A DNA stretch of 64,000 nt from Arthrobacter sp. (GCA_031277795.1 JAITLQ010000017.1:1-64000), one strand, 5' to 3'; shown: positions 9,101 to 17,675, numbered from the stretch's first letter. A program made the numbers and translations. Notes: generated by a model from the letters alone, not told the origin.

Positions 9101-10503
9101 GCGCGCAGCATGGAGATGCTGCCCTCGCGCTGCGAGGACATCCAGCGCTGCCCGGTGCTGCTGCCCGCCTGACGCGTGTGCGGCAGCCACGACGCCCACT
9201 GCCACTCGTCCGCGCGTCCCTTGTCGCAGAAGACGCCCACGGTGAGGTCCGCCGGGCCGACGTGAACCGCGGTTTGCACCAGGAGCGAACGAGCCAGGGC
9301 CAGGGCGCCCTCGCGGTGCCCCACGATGCCGACCACGCCGGCGTCGCTCAGGTCAACGAGGACGGGCGCGGACTCCAGGTGGGCCCGTCCCAGGGCGTCC
9401 TTGACCTTCTCGTCCATGCGGGTGCTCGCGGCCCGATCCAGCTCCGGCGTCCACGGCACATTGCCGGTGCCGGCGTGCAGGGCTAGGAAGTCGTCGGCGT
9501 CCGCTCGGCGCTGCCACAGTGACGTCGTCGGGAACGCGGGGCGGCGAATGACGGTGGCCGGATCCGGGATCATGCGGTGGCGCCGCGCCGTCTCCGCGGC
9601 GGCCGCCGTGCGCATCTGCTCCTCGAAGTCGGCGATGGCCTCGTCGAAGCGCTCGGCCTCTTCTTTGACGTTCTTGGTATGGCGGCGCTTCTGCTCAAAC
9701 CACATGCCGATCGCCATCACGGGGCTGAGCATGGCGAACATGGCAAAGCGAAGGTCGCGCAGGATGATCACCATGGCCACGGCCATGACAAGCGGCGCCA
9801 AGACGGTGATGACGCTGAACTTGTTGGCTGGGGGGATGTCTTTGGGGGACGGCGGCACGAGCGGATCGCCCGCGGGCGGCTGGCCGGGGCGCGGCGGCCG
9901 GTTGAAGGGGGCCGTCCCGGCCGGGGTGAGGTTGTGTAGCGAGCCGGGAGCGGGGGCGAGCGGCTCCTCGAGCCGGGGCCGCAGGAGCAACACGGCTCCG
10001 CCCGCGGTGAGGGTCGCGGCTTCCGTGACCAGCACGCCGTCGTCCTCCACCGCGACGCCGTTGACCAGCGTGCCGTTGGTGGAGCCGGCGTCCACCACGC
10101 GGATGCCGTCCTCCTCGCGCCGCAGGCGCACGTGTTCCCACGAGGCGGTTTCGGTGGGCAGGGTGAGATCCGCCTGCGGCGAGCGTCCCACGACCATGTC
10201 GCGGGCGTGCGGCAGGTCGACGATGCCACCCGCCTTCTCGCCGCCGGCAAGCGTGAGGTGCCAATCCCGCGGGCGGTTCGGCTGCGCCCACGGGGCGCGC
10301 GCAATCCGGCTGCCCTCCAACAGCACCAGTTCCGACAGCGGCGTGGAACCGGAGACCTGGGCGGCATCCACGAAGACCGATTCATCGGGCCCCAGGCGGG
10401 GTCCGCCCGCGGATTCGATGATGGTGCTCAGTGGTGTGGCCGGCGCGGCATGAGCCACCTCGACCTCAAAGCTGCGCTCGTCAAGATTGATCAGCACGCG
10501 CAC
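6175..10503 (-). CDS. EssC/FtsK-SpoIIIE-type type VII secretion ATPase with FHA domain
   Basis: This 1442-aa motor protein has a ubiquitin-like/EssC N-terminus (about 1-75), an FHA phosphopeptide-binding domain (about 85-165, VGRSPQADLTLP and STNGTLVNG) and two membrane helices (about 235-275). Three FtsK-like ATPase modules follow. The first has Walker A GGTTGSGKSEF near residue 650 and Walker B LLLVIDEFA near 757. The second has a P-loop where Lys is replaced by Thr (GVGGSGTTTT, near 1005). The third is intact (GGTARSGKSS, near 1270). The layout matches EssC of Firmicutes-type and actinobacterial type VII systems, which power export of WXG100 proteins and larger partners. The GTG start has GGAAGGAG upstream. 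It is the last gene of a minus-strand operon with the ligand-binding-type and lipoprotein genes. Confidence 0.92.
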   Translation of the reverse strand: MRVLINLDERSFEVEVAHAAPATPLSTIIESAGGPRLGPDESVFVDAAQVSGSTPLSELVLLEGSRIARAPWAQPNRPRDWHLTLAGGEKAGGIVDLPHARDMVVGRSPQADLTLPTETASWEHVRLRREEDGIRVVDAGSTNGTLVNGVAVEDDGVLVTEAATLTAGGAVLLLRPRLEEPLAPAPGSLHNLTPAGTAPFNRPPRPGQPPAGDPLVPPSPKDIPPANKFSVITVLAPLVMAVAMVIILRDLRFAMFAMLSPVMAIGMWFEQKRRHTKNVKEEAERFDEAIADFEEQMRTAAAAETARRHRMIPDPATVIRRPAFPTTSLWQRRADADDFLALHAGTGNVPWTPELDRAASTRMDEKVKDALGRAHLESAPVLVDLSDAGVVGIVGHREGALALARSLLVQTAVHVGPADLTVGVFCDKGRADEWQWASWLPHTRQAGSSTGQRWMSSQREGSISMLRALKEGVRELPTPALLVVLDSEVLTEGRDAPARALLGLGRAVPGVSRDPLKREPRVAGIVIATSADQLPAACTSIIAVGEDAAASLNQPGDLTRVEDVVIAGLDRPTAERAAMQVAHFDDPELSVPGASLPSLVRLPELLGYDRPDAGTIQRLWQAPTGTSAPIGMGEDGALTLDIVKDGPHGLVGGTTGSGKSEFLRSLVAGLAARNDPTRLNFILIDFKGGAAFKACERLPHTIGTISNLDEQLADRALRALEAEMERRQRVFAQAGEGIDNLNAYLATNPAEPMPRLLLVIDEFAMLAKDFPDVLEALVSVGAVGRTLGVHMILATQRPAGVVNDDILANTNLRVALRVQSREDSNNVIGVPAASAISRAQMGRAYVKLGQDDITPVQTALVTGRAVVGGASPVDVREVLSFGVPAPAPAAPRSSDTDENDLDLLIDAVLAANGELGLAAPRQVWPEALGERVELAGFVAQEPAPDDAAAPSGAPGQEGGGAPALPVVGGVRGSTALVALVDEPDLQRQSPAGWDLNTGNLMLMGVGGSGTTTTLASLALTLAQEVDPAKLDLLILDMGSRELAPLATLPHTVAYVGTGAGAKEQQARFLRHLRTELEARRAAPGTRPRAVVLLDGLASLRDEFQDYEGQALLDLLYRAYADGPALGLSFAVSTTRAKAIPSAMDEVTLQKWLYRLADTYDYSSLGVKGKAVPAPVPGRCVDPRSALQMHIATPGVGLEAAVEQVRQRWADAEPKAPAIGRLPDNITLAELGVAPQLSGEPWRIPVGIQEADLSPAYLEVYEGEHALIGGTARSGKSSLLLALGQSLRGAQTPQGAVQVWGLCDRRSPLATADLDRVAVGADELPVLLASLRMERGPVVLLVDDAERFEDSDQSLANLVAAGQTGLLIIAAGRSADLRSLYSHWTKTLRKARLGVVLQPDIDYDGELLGVSLPRRAPVALTAGRGYLAVGGQVALVQTISPQD

Positions 10504-10586
10504 CGGCGCGCTCCTTCCGCGTGTTGGCAGGGGGCAGGGACGACCGTCCGGGTCCGCGGGATGGCCACGGGCCCGGACGGCCGACG

Positions 10587-11930
10587 TTACGGCGTGGCCG
10601 GGCCGGGAATCCAGATGAGAGACGGATCGTCACGCCCCAGCGTGCGCAGGCCGAGGGACTGATTCGAGGCGTACACCGCGGTGACCTCACCCGTGGACGG
10701 CGTGTCGGTCGAGAAATCCAGCGGTGATCCGGCGATCCCATCGGCCGCGCCCAGCTTCAGGCCGGCCAGAGCCGCACCGATCTTTTGGGCATCGGAGCTC
10801 TTGGCCGCGGAGGCGGCCTGCGCGAGCGCCACGACGGCGTCGTGGCTGCGGGCGTCGGCCGCCCACGCGTCGTCGGAGAACGGGGCGTCGCCCGCCAGGT
10901 TCTTCGTGGCCGGGTCGGCATCGACCATCCGCACCGCGGTGAGGAAGGCGGACATGGCCCGTCCCTCGTCGCTGGTCTCCAGTGCGGTGGCGTCGCTCCA
11001 CGGACCGGAGATACTGACCAACTGGGAGGAGACCGAACCACCACGCTCCTGCAGGGCGGTCGCGAAGAGCGGGCTCGTCGCGTTGTCGCCGAGGATCAGC
11101 GGGGTTGAGGTGCCGCTGGCCTGGAGGGAGCGCACCACGAGGGCCGCGGTACCGGGGTTGGGCGCGGAGACGACGACGGCGTCCGACGGGTTCTCCTGAC
11201 GGCTTGCTTTGGCGTCCTTCGGCGCATCGTCCGCCGGCTGGCGGAGCTGGTCGCCCGTGAAGATCGCGGCCTCCTTCGCTAGGGCGTCCGCGTCGTCGAA
11301 GTCCTCCAGCTTGAGCGTCCTCGCGGCCTTGACGCCGGCAGGGATACCCCCGCCGGCGTCGACCAACAGCACGTTCTTGGCGCGAGCGAGTGCCTCCTGC
11401 CTGGCCTGCGTGACCTGCGCGGCGGTGGGGGCCAGGCTGAAGACGCCCTGAGGCTTCCCCGCGAGGGGGGCATAGGGAGCGATCGCCGGGATCCCGGCCT
11501 CGGCTGCGGCGTCCGCGGCCGCCGTGGCCGAGGCCCCGGTGTTCATGATGACAACGGAGCTCGCCCCGAGCCGGACCAGCTGTTCGACGGCTGTGCGGGC
11601 GCCGGCCTCGGTTCCCTTGTCGCTCTGCGACACGAGCGTGACGGGATGGCCGCCTTGGGCCAGGCGTTGCGCCGCGACGACGGCGCCCTGCGCCGCGCCC
11701 ACATACTCCGTTCCGTCCTCGCCCGTCTCCCCGAGCGGGAGGACCACGCCGATGCTCAGGTCCTTGGGCAGGCTGGCCGCGGAGATCGGTACAGGCACCG
11801 TGACCGCCACGGGAGCGGGTGCGGCCGTGGGTTCGTGCGGCTGACGGAGCATCAGGGGGATGGTGACGGCGGCGGCCACGACGAGCGCGGTGCCGGCGCC
11901 CGCCCACGCGATGACGCGCGACTTCCTCAT
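10587..11930 (-). CDS. membrane-anchored periplasmic-binding-protein-like component of the type VII locus
   Basis: This is a ~447-aa protein with one N-terminal membrane helix (about residues 6-27) and no lipobox. An extracytoplasmic type 1 periplasmic-binding fold follows: DLSIGVVLPLGETGEDG, a second lobe with SSVVIMNTGASATAA, and NVLLVDAGGG. This is the LivJ/amino-acid-receptor style of domain usually found in ABC uptake receptors. No transporter genes are nearby. It lies between the large lipoprotein and the EssC-like ATPase, so a sensing or structural role in secretion is more likely. The ATG at 11930 has GAGAGG six bases upstream. A GTG at 11954 overlapping the previous stop is an alternative start. 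Confidence 0.75.
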   Translation of the reverse strand: MRKSRVIAWAGAGTALVVAAAVTIPLMLRQPHEPTAAPAPVAVTVPVPISAASLPKDLSIGVVLPLGETGEDGTEYVGAAQGAVVAAQRLAQGGHPVTLVSQSDKGTEAGARTAVEQLVRLGASSVVIMNTGASATAAADAAAEAGIPAIAPYAPLAGKPQGVFSLAPTAAQVTQARQEALARAKNVLLVDAGGGIPAGVKAARTLKLEDFDDADALAKEAAIFTGDQLRQPADDAPKDAKASRQENPSDAVVVSAPNPGTAALVVRSLQASGTSTPLILGDNATSPLFATALQERGGSVSSQLVSISGPWSDATALETSDEGRAMSAFLTAVRMVDADPATKNLAGDAPFSDDAWAADARSHDAVVALAQAASAAKSSDAQKIGAALAGLKLGAADGIAGSPLDFSTDTPSTGEVTAVYASNQSLGLRTLGRDDPSLIWIPGPATP

Positions 11931-11950
11931 CGGTTCCTCTCGATGCGTGT

Positions 11951-14842
11951 TCACTTCTCTCCGCCGATGCTGAGGGTGTAAAGCGTCTGGTGTGTGGCGC
12001 TCGCCGGAACCTCGTAGTGGAACGCCGGCAGTTCGTCCGCCGCCGTGAGCGACGCCTTGAACTGGGCCTGGCGCAGGAGGAGCCCGGAGACGTCCTGCGC
12101 GCGGATGTTGGCGTAGCCCTGGGCATTCTGGGTAGCCAGGGCCATCTGATAGTCCGCGGTGCCGGCCTTGGCGGAGTTGGTCGTCATCGAGCCGATGAGA
12201 CCCGAGCCCTTCACCTTGCGGTCGCCGAGGTCCAGCATCACCTTGTTGAGGCTGGAGCTCAGGAGAGCGCGGGCGCCCTCAACGTCCTTGCTGGAAGCGG
12301 AGGTGGATGCGGCGATGGATTTCAGCGATGCCTCGGTGGTCTTGTCCATGGCGCTAGCGAGGCCGGCGGCCTGCTCCTTCAGCTCCCCGCGCTGCTGATC
12401 CACCGTATCCTTCGCGTCCTCCACCACGTCATTGGAGGTGGACCGCAGACCGTTGACGGAGTTGTTGAAGGCGGCGATGACGGCCTCTGAGCCCCGATCG
12501 CCCACCTCGGCCATGGCACGCGCCTGAGTCTGCGTGGCGTCGAGGACCTGCTTGACGGTCGCGGCGGAGAGTCCGGTGAGGGCGGACTTCAGGGTGTCTC
12601 CCAGCCCGTCCTGCTGCTTCTTCAGTTTCTCGAGGGCGGCCGTCAGCTCGGTGGACGTCTCTTGCGTGGAATCCAAGGTGGAGTCCAACTCCTTGAGCAG
12701 CTGATTGATGTCGCTGCTGTGGCCGGTTGCCGCACCGTCAACCTTCTTGACGGCCTCGTCGACGGCGTCGAGCTTGGCGACGATGTCGTCGTAGCTGTCC
12801 TCGCTGGTCTTGACCGCGTCCTTGGCCTGCGAGAAGGCCTCCCCGATCTCGGTGTCCGCGTCAGACGTATCCGTGGCCTTGTCCACCGTGTCCCAACGGC
12901 TGGCCTGATCGTCCAGTCGCTCGTCGAGCGGTGCCGAGTATCCCCACGGTGTATCCAGCGGCGGGTTCTGCGCACCCGTCTCGTCCGTGGCCTCGCACGG
13001 CTCGGCGGTCAGGTAGGAGCGCAACCGTTCGACCTGCGCATCGCTCAGGCGCCCATTCGCAGGGGAATCCCCGTCGCCCAGGGCGCAGAGGCGATCCGCG
13101 AGATCCTGATTCTGGGCCTTCATCGACTTGTTGGCGAATCGTCCACCCGTGAGTTCGTTGGTGGCTTCCTCGGCCGTCGGCTTGAGGTCGGTGAGCCGCT
13201 TGCGGAGCAGGTCGACCTTGTCCTCTGCGGTGTCGATGGCGGCGGTGATCCCCTTCAACGTCTCCTTTGAGGCATCGGTGGCCCCTCGAGCGGCGGTCAC
13301 GGCAGCTTCCAGGTCCTTGAGGGACTGGTCGTATTCGGTCGCCCCGGAATCATCGTTCACGATCGCGGAGATCTGCTCTCGGGCCTTTGCGATGAGGGTG
13401 TTCGACTTGCCCTGTTCTGTGAGCGCCTGCGTGACGAGCTCCGGCTGCAACTCGGCCACCAGGTCGTCGCTCTTCTCCACGAGCGAGTAGAGCGCCACGG
13501 TGACCGCCGCGGCCGAACCGTAGAGCGAGCACGTCAGGCTGCCCTGCTCCTTGCACTCCTCCAGCGTCGGCTTCTCGGGGCCGATGGAGGTCTTCAGCGC
13601 GCTCACCACCAGGTCCCGGCAGCCGGCGTTGACCGTCGCGTAGGCCTCGAGCTGCGAGGACATGGCGAGCAAGCTGGAGTACACGGTGGAGGACTTGGGT
13701 GGCTTGGCCACGGTGGCGGAGCAATTGGCGCCCTTGATGGTGGCGGTGCCTGGGGTCGCGGAGGTGTCGCCCAGCATGGCGTCGATCGAGGAGACGGTCT
13801 GGGTCAGCTGCGAGGTGGTGGCGGATTGGGCCGATGTCGTGGCGGATTCGAGGGACGTACGCAGGTTCCCTAGTTCACCCTTGAGGGACTTCATGGTCCG
13901 GGCCAGCGCCTCGGAATTGGACTTCAGCTCGCCGGCGGTCTTGACGCCAAGCGTCGTCGCGCTGGTCTCCAGGCTCTTGCGCACGTCGGTGATGGTGGCA
14001 CCAGCCTTGGTCATGACCTCGGCAACGTCCGAGACCAGCGAGATGGTGCGGCGCTGCAGTGCCATCTCGGAGCTGTCGGAGGTGTTGAGCGCGGAGGCGA
14101 CCACGCCCTCTCCGCTCAGGTCGGTGCTGAGGCCCGGCTGGATCGCGATGTCCACGGTGGGGACGGTGAAGTCCTTGACGTTGGCCACCAGGCGGAGGGT
14201 GCTGCTCGCGCCGGACTGCGGCGGTGCCAGGATGGTGGCCCACTGGACCACGGCGGAACCGTCCTGCGTGGAGCTCAGGACGCCGTTGGTGCCCTCGGAA
14301 CCGTCGGCGGATCCCGCGGTCACGTCATTCGGGCGCACGCCATTCAAGGTGGTGGAGGCGGCCACCGTGAGCGGGGCGCCGACGAGCGCGTTGCTGGTGC
14401 GTGAGGTGCCGTTCACGTCGTACTGCAACGCCGTCGAGTGGACCGTCAGGTTTTCGAGGGTGACATCCACCTGGAGGGGACCGGAGTAGCCCTTGAGGTC
14501 GGCCAGGTCCGAGCCGCTCTTGTCCTTGGCCGTGTAGCGCAGCGTTGCCCGCACGGGGAGGTCGCCCACGACCTCGGAGGTGGCGTAGTCCGTGGAGGCG
14601 GACGACGACGCGCCGTCCGCGCCGACCGAGACGACGGTGCCGTTGATCGCCTGAACGCCGGCGGCGCCGGAGAGCTGCACGTGCACGTTCTGGAGGACCT
14701 TGGTGGGGTTCTCCACCGCGGCCTCCTGGGGCGCGGGTGCGCTCGTGCACGACGTCGTGATCAACAGTCCCAGCGTCGCGGCCGCGATCGCGGCCGCCTT
14801 GAGTGGTTTCTGGCGCGATGTGATGGGTCCCCCCGTGCGCAT
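11951..14842 (-). CDS. 963-aa coiled-coil secreted lipoprotein of the type VII locus
   Basis: A basic N-terminus and hydrophobic stretch end in a lipobox (LLITTSC, Cys about residue 32). The first ~250 residues are beta-rich (QVDVTLENLTV, TLRLVANVKDF). The next ~600 are strongly helical with many coiled-coil-like runs (ARTMKSLKGELGNLRTSL, AALEKLKKQQDGL, AVDEAVKKVDGA). A short C-terminal domain has FHYEVPASATHQTLYTLS. It opens a minus-strand operon leading to the ATPase. Size, surface location and coiled coils recall extracellular scaffold proteins such as EsaA or the YhgE/Pip family, but the multi-helix membrane part of those is absent and I saw no clear homology. I infer an extracellular scaffold or channel-extending role. 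Confidence 0.7.
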   Translation of the reverse strand: MRTGGPITSRQKPLKAAAIAAATLGLLITTSCTSAPAPQEAAVENPTKVLQNVHVQLSGAAGVQAINGTVVSVGADGASSSASTDYATSEVVGDLPVRATLRYTAKDKSGSDLADLKGYSGPLQVDVTLENLTVHSTALQYDVNGTSRTSNALVGAPLTVAASTTLNGVRPNDVTAGSADGSEGTNGVLSSTQDGSAVVQWATILAPPQSGASSTLRLVANVKDFTVPTVDIAIQPGLSTDLSGEGVVASALNTSDSSEMALQRRTISLVSDVAEVMTKAGATITDVRKSLETSATTLGVKTAGELKSNSEALARTMKSLKGELGNLRTSLESATTSAQSATTSQLTQTVSSIDAMLGDTSATPGTATIKGANCSATVAKPPKSSTVYSSLLAMSSQLEAYATVNAGCRDLVVSALKTSIGPEKPTLEECKEQGSLTCSLYGSAAAVTVALYSLVEKSDDLVAELQPELVTQALTEQGKSNTLIAKAREQISAIVNDDSGATEYDQSLKDLEAAVTAARGATDASKETLKGITAAIDTAEDKVDLLRKRLTDLKPTAEEATNELTGGRFANKSMKAQNQDLADRLCALGDGDSPANGRLSDAQVERLRSYLTAEPCEATDETGAQNPPLDTPWGYSAPLDERLDDQASRWDTVDKATDTSDADTEIGEAFSQAKDAVKTSEDSYDDIVAKLDAVDEAVKKVDGAATGHSSDINQLLKELDSTLDSTQETSTELTAALEKLKKQQDGLGDTLKSALTGLSAATVKQVLDATQTQARAMAEVGDRGSEAVIAAFNNSVNGLRSTSNDVVEDAKDTVDQQRGELKEQAAGLASAMDKTTEASLKSIAASTSASSKDVEGARALLSSSLNKVMLDLGDRKVKGSGLIGSMTTNSAKAGTADYQMALATQNAQGYANIRAQDVSGLLLRQAQFKASLTAADELPAFHYEVPASATHQTLYTLSIGGEK

Positions 14843-15043
14843 GAGGTCCGTTCCCTCCTACGGTGCAATGAGCCTCCAGCAGGATAGTCGGTTTAGCCCT
14901 TGAATGGAATAAAACCGTTAGGAAACTCTGACGATGCGCTTTTTCCGAGCGATGAACCCATTTAGAACAGTGTTGGACAAACATTGGCAAGTCAGTAGCT
15001 GGCGTCCCCGCAGGTCCGGGAAAGGCCCTGGGCTGGGAGGGCC

Positions 15044-15053
15044 GGGGGGGGGG
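15044..15053 (+). repeat. G10 homopolymer in the WXG100 leader
   Basis: Ten consecutive G residues lie about 30 bases upstream of the WXG100 start codon, between the divergent promoter region and the ribosome site (AAGGGGGG). Tracts of this length slip readily and can alter promoter or leader spacing. Whether this one does is not known. Confidence 0.8.
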
Positions 15054-15082
15054 CGGCTCCAGGACTACTCAAGGGGGGTTTC

Positions 15083-15526
15083 ATGTCGCGTGTTTTGTCG
15101 ACCGAGCACGCCAAGTCTGCGATCCAGCACGTGCAGAACATCATCAACGGAGGCCTGACGGATCAGATCTCTGCACTGGACGGGCAGGGCAAGATCCTGT
15201 CCGATCCGAACGTGTGGGACGGTCCGCTGGCCTCGCAGCTCCGTGGTTCGACGTGGCCGGAGACGAAGGCTGCTTTGGATCAGGCCAAGCAGGAGATGGA
15301 GCAGCTGCAGCAGCAGCTGCAGAAGATCAGCCAGGACATTTTCTCCGCCGGCGGCGGGCCTGAGATTGATGTGCGGTGGGCTCTCGGCTGTCTGAGCTCC
15401 CACCGCGGTGGTGACCGGCGAGGCCCCTGTTCGCGATGGACGGGAGCCTCGCGGGTCATCGACCACTTGGTGGACGCATCAACGCACTGGAGAACCAGGG
15501 GGATGGGTAACCGTGACCGATGTTGA
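15083..15526 (+). CDS. WXG100-family protein with abnormal C-terminal extension
   Basis: Residues 1-93 are a typical WXG100 helical hairpin: helix 1 (TEHAKSAIQHVQNIINGGL), a W-x-G turn (NVWDGPLAS) and helix 2 with EMEQLQQQLQKISQDIF. Small WXG100 proteins dimerise and are exported by EssC-type motors. The gene is divergent from the EssC operon. After SAGGG (about residue 94) the next 50 residues are Arg/Gly/Ser-rich and look like unrelated sequence read through after a rearrangement. A native gene of this family would end near residue 95-100. The tail may still be translated, and the secretion competence of the fusion is unknown. Confidence 0.75.
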   Translation: MSRVLSTEHAKSAIQHVQNIINGGLTDQISALDGQGKILSDPNVWDGPLASQLRGSTWPETKAALDQAKQEMEQLQQQLQKISQDIFSAGGGPEIDVRWALGCLSSHRGGDRRGPCSRWTGASRVIDHLVDASTHWRTRGMGNRDRC

Positions 15527-15979
15527 ACCGATGCCTTGGTGCAGTCGTGGGGCTACCGCGGCGGGCTCTTGCGCGAGCACACCCGGAGCCGCGGTGGGAG
15601 CGTCCTCCACACCGACCTGGGCCACGACGATGAGGGGCGGGTTGCCAGCGTCAGCGCGGGTGGCTCAGGCGCGCGCTACTCCTACGACGAGCTGGGTCGC
15701 AGGACCCGCGCCATCCACGCGGATGGTTCATGGGAGGAGTACTCGTGAGGTGCCTTGGGCTACCTCAGCGGCATTCTGCGCCGCGACGCGGACGGGCGCG
15801 AGGTCTCAGTGCATGCTCTAGCCGTGGATGTGCTGGGTGAGCTGAGCGGCGTGGACGGGATCCAGACCTGGTGGGATTCGGCTTCGCCCCTGCCGGCACT
15901 CGCGGGGACTGAGTGGGTGGATGACCGGCGGGCCGCGGAAGCTGCACGGCGGTCGGCACGGTTGGCCGAAGGTGCCTGA
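15527..15979 (+). pseudogene. Rhs fragment with internal nonsense codon
   Basis: The frame encodes YD-repeat sequence (RYSYDELGRRTRAIHADGSW), then an in-frame TGA at 15746-15748. It continues in the same frame with GALGYLSGILRRDADGREV and GELSGVDGIQTWWDSA, which matches the fragment at about 3238 (GELAGVNGEDVWWDTA). The TGA sits where Trp (TGG) would fit. N-terminal and tip regions are missing. This is a second Rhs relic on the other side of the secretion operon. Confidence 0.7.
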
Positions 15980-16013
15980 GTCGCTGCCGCGCCGGCGGTC
16001 TCGAGCAGGGTGC

Positions 16014-16237
16014 ATGAGGGCGAACGGGCGGCGAGCAGCAAGGCGCCGACGCGGTGCAGCAAGAGTGGTGGTGCTGGCGGCACTGGCCTTCGTCCTGGGC
16101 GGGGTCGTGGCAGCCCGTGGATCGAGCGTCAGGACGTGCAAGTCCGCGAATGCACCGTGACGTCGGCGTCCGCCGGCTCTACGTCTGGCGCTGGTAGGGG
16201 CGGCATCGAATGCGCAGTCAGTGACGAGAGTCCGTAA
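16014..16237 (+). pseudogene. broken paralogue of the small Rhs-linked membrane protein
   Basis: An ATG opens a frame with a basic N-terminus (RRAARRRRGAARVVVLAA) and a single membrane helix. The coding then jumps frame near 16110-16135 to RECTVTSASAGSTSGAG. Basic stretch, helix and CTVT segment parallel the intact 149-aa protein at 3978-4427 in the same order. The product is cut short compared with that protein, so it is an inactive copy. Like the intact gene it directly follows Rhs debris. Confidence 0.6.
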
Positions 16238-16259
16238 GTCAGCATCGCGTATGTGGGCG

Positions 16260-17592
16260 TCAGCAACTCTCCGGGTAGTTCGGGTAGCGGACCTGGATGA
16301 GCTTGCTGACCTGCTTGTCCCAGAGTTCCTTGAGTGCGGCTTCGGTGGTTGGGGTGGCGGTGGTGTTGTTGATGCGGACCATGACGACCGTGTCGCAGAT
16401 CTGCCCGTAGGCGCGCGGTGGAGGTGACCTCGATGTGTTCGCTGGCGACGGGCGCCGTAGGTAGCAAGGCTCCTTCCGGCCGGATACCTTTCTTGAAGTA
16501 CCAGCTCACCGCTTCGAAGGCGAAGACGTCTTTGCCGCCGAAGTTTTCGAAGGGCTTGACACGCCAGTTTGCAGAGATTTTCCCGTACGCAACAGGCGGT
16601 GACTTCACGTCGTCGGCGCACCCACGTGCGTACTGTCGACGGATCCTCTCGGCCACTCCCTGATTCTTGGTCGTGGAGACGTCCCACAGGGCGAGAACCC
16701 GTGACTCGTCGCCATCGGCGACTCGGATAACGTCATTCCTGTACTCGGTGTCCGAATCAGAGCGACCGTAGTAGTGACCCTCCATGTCGGGGCCGCAAGA
16801 CGTTGCGCTGGCCCTGACGTCCGGTTCCAAGGCGGTCTGCTCACCGCCCCCGGCCTTCTCGAAGGCGTCGGCGATGCCGGTGATCCAGGTGGAGTCGGCC
16901 TTGTTTTCTTGGACGAAGCGCTCCCAGCCGCTGATGAGCGTGTTGGGGGGGGACGTGGACCCAGGAACAGGCGCTGACGAAGGAGCTCAGTGCGGTTCGC
17001 ACCGCTTGGAGCTGTGTTTCCACCGTGCCGGTGGACTGATCGGTGCTCGAAGCGAAGCCCCGCAGGTTCGCCGGGGTGGCCGAGGAGGTCCCCCGGATGA
17101 GCCCGTGGCGATCCGCTCGCGAGCCGACGCGGAGAAGCTCGCCACAACAGCTGGTGCGGGGACCGGGAAAGTTGAGGGCTGGAAGAGAGGCGCAGGCGCG
17201 AAGGTGCGGGGACTACGGGGACCGAGTGAGCTGCTGGGTGTGGGAGTAAGCAGCCCGAACCGGTCACGTTCGCGTGCCTTCTGTTGCTGTTCCCATTGCT
17301 CGCGGGCCTCGAGGCGGGCGCGTTCGCGCGCTGCGGCGGACTTGGCCTCCCCGACGTCCCCGGCCAGGTCATGCAGCGCTCGGGCCAAACGACCGCGGTC
17401 CTCGGATTCGACCTGGCACACGGCGGTGAAGGTCTTGGAGTAAGCGCCGGCGAAGCCCTCGAGCGCCGCGGTGGCGGCGTGAGAGCGCCCGGTGGCCATG
17501 CCCGTGAGCGCGTCCCCGGCAATCGTTGCCGCGCTACTCAAGGCATCGGCCGTGCCGTCGTCGAAAACGATGTCAGTGAATGGCACGCCCAT
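16260..17592 (-). pseudogene. type VII-locus protein of unknown function, broken by three indels
   Basis: The start region encodes GVPFTDIVFDDGTADALSSA and a long helical segment with QWEQQQKARERD, a Pro/Ser linker, and then ASTDQSTGTVETQL-like coding in another frame. After a C8 run the frame returns to SGWERFVQENKADSTW and DVFAFEAVSWYFKKG, and it shifts again near 16395 before ALKELWDKQVSKLIQ and the stop at 16260. The needed corrections are one added G near 17090 (G5), one C fewer in the C8 run (16945-16952), and one base near 16395. The N-terminal ~110 residues resemble the helical heads of type VII-exported proteins. No enzymatic family was recognised. Confidence 0.6.
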
Positions 17593-17675
17593 GTCCCCCG
17601 GGCGGTGTCTCCATGCCGTGGAACCCACGCTAGCCGGGACCCGGGGCATATCCAAACGGTGTGATTCTGACGAAC

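Noticed and set aside
11951-14842. EsaA assignment for the 963-aa lipoprotein
   Set aside because: EsaA has several membrane helices around its extracellular domain. This protein has only a lipobox signal, so the name was not used.
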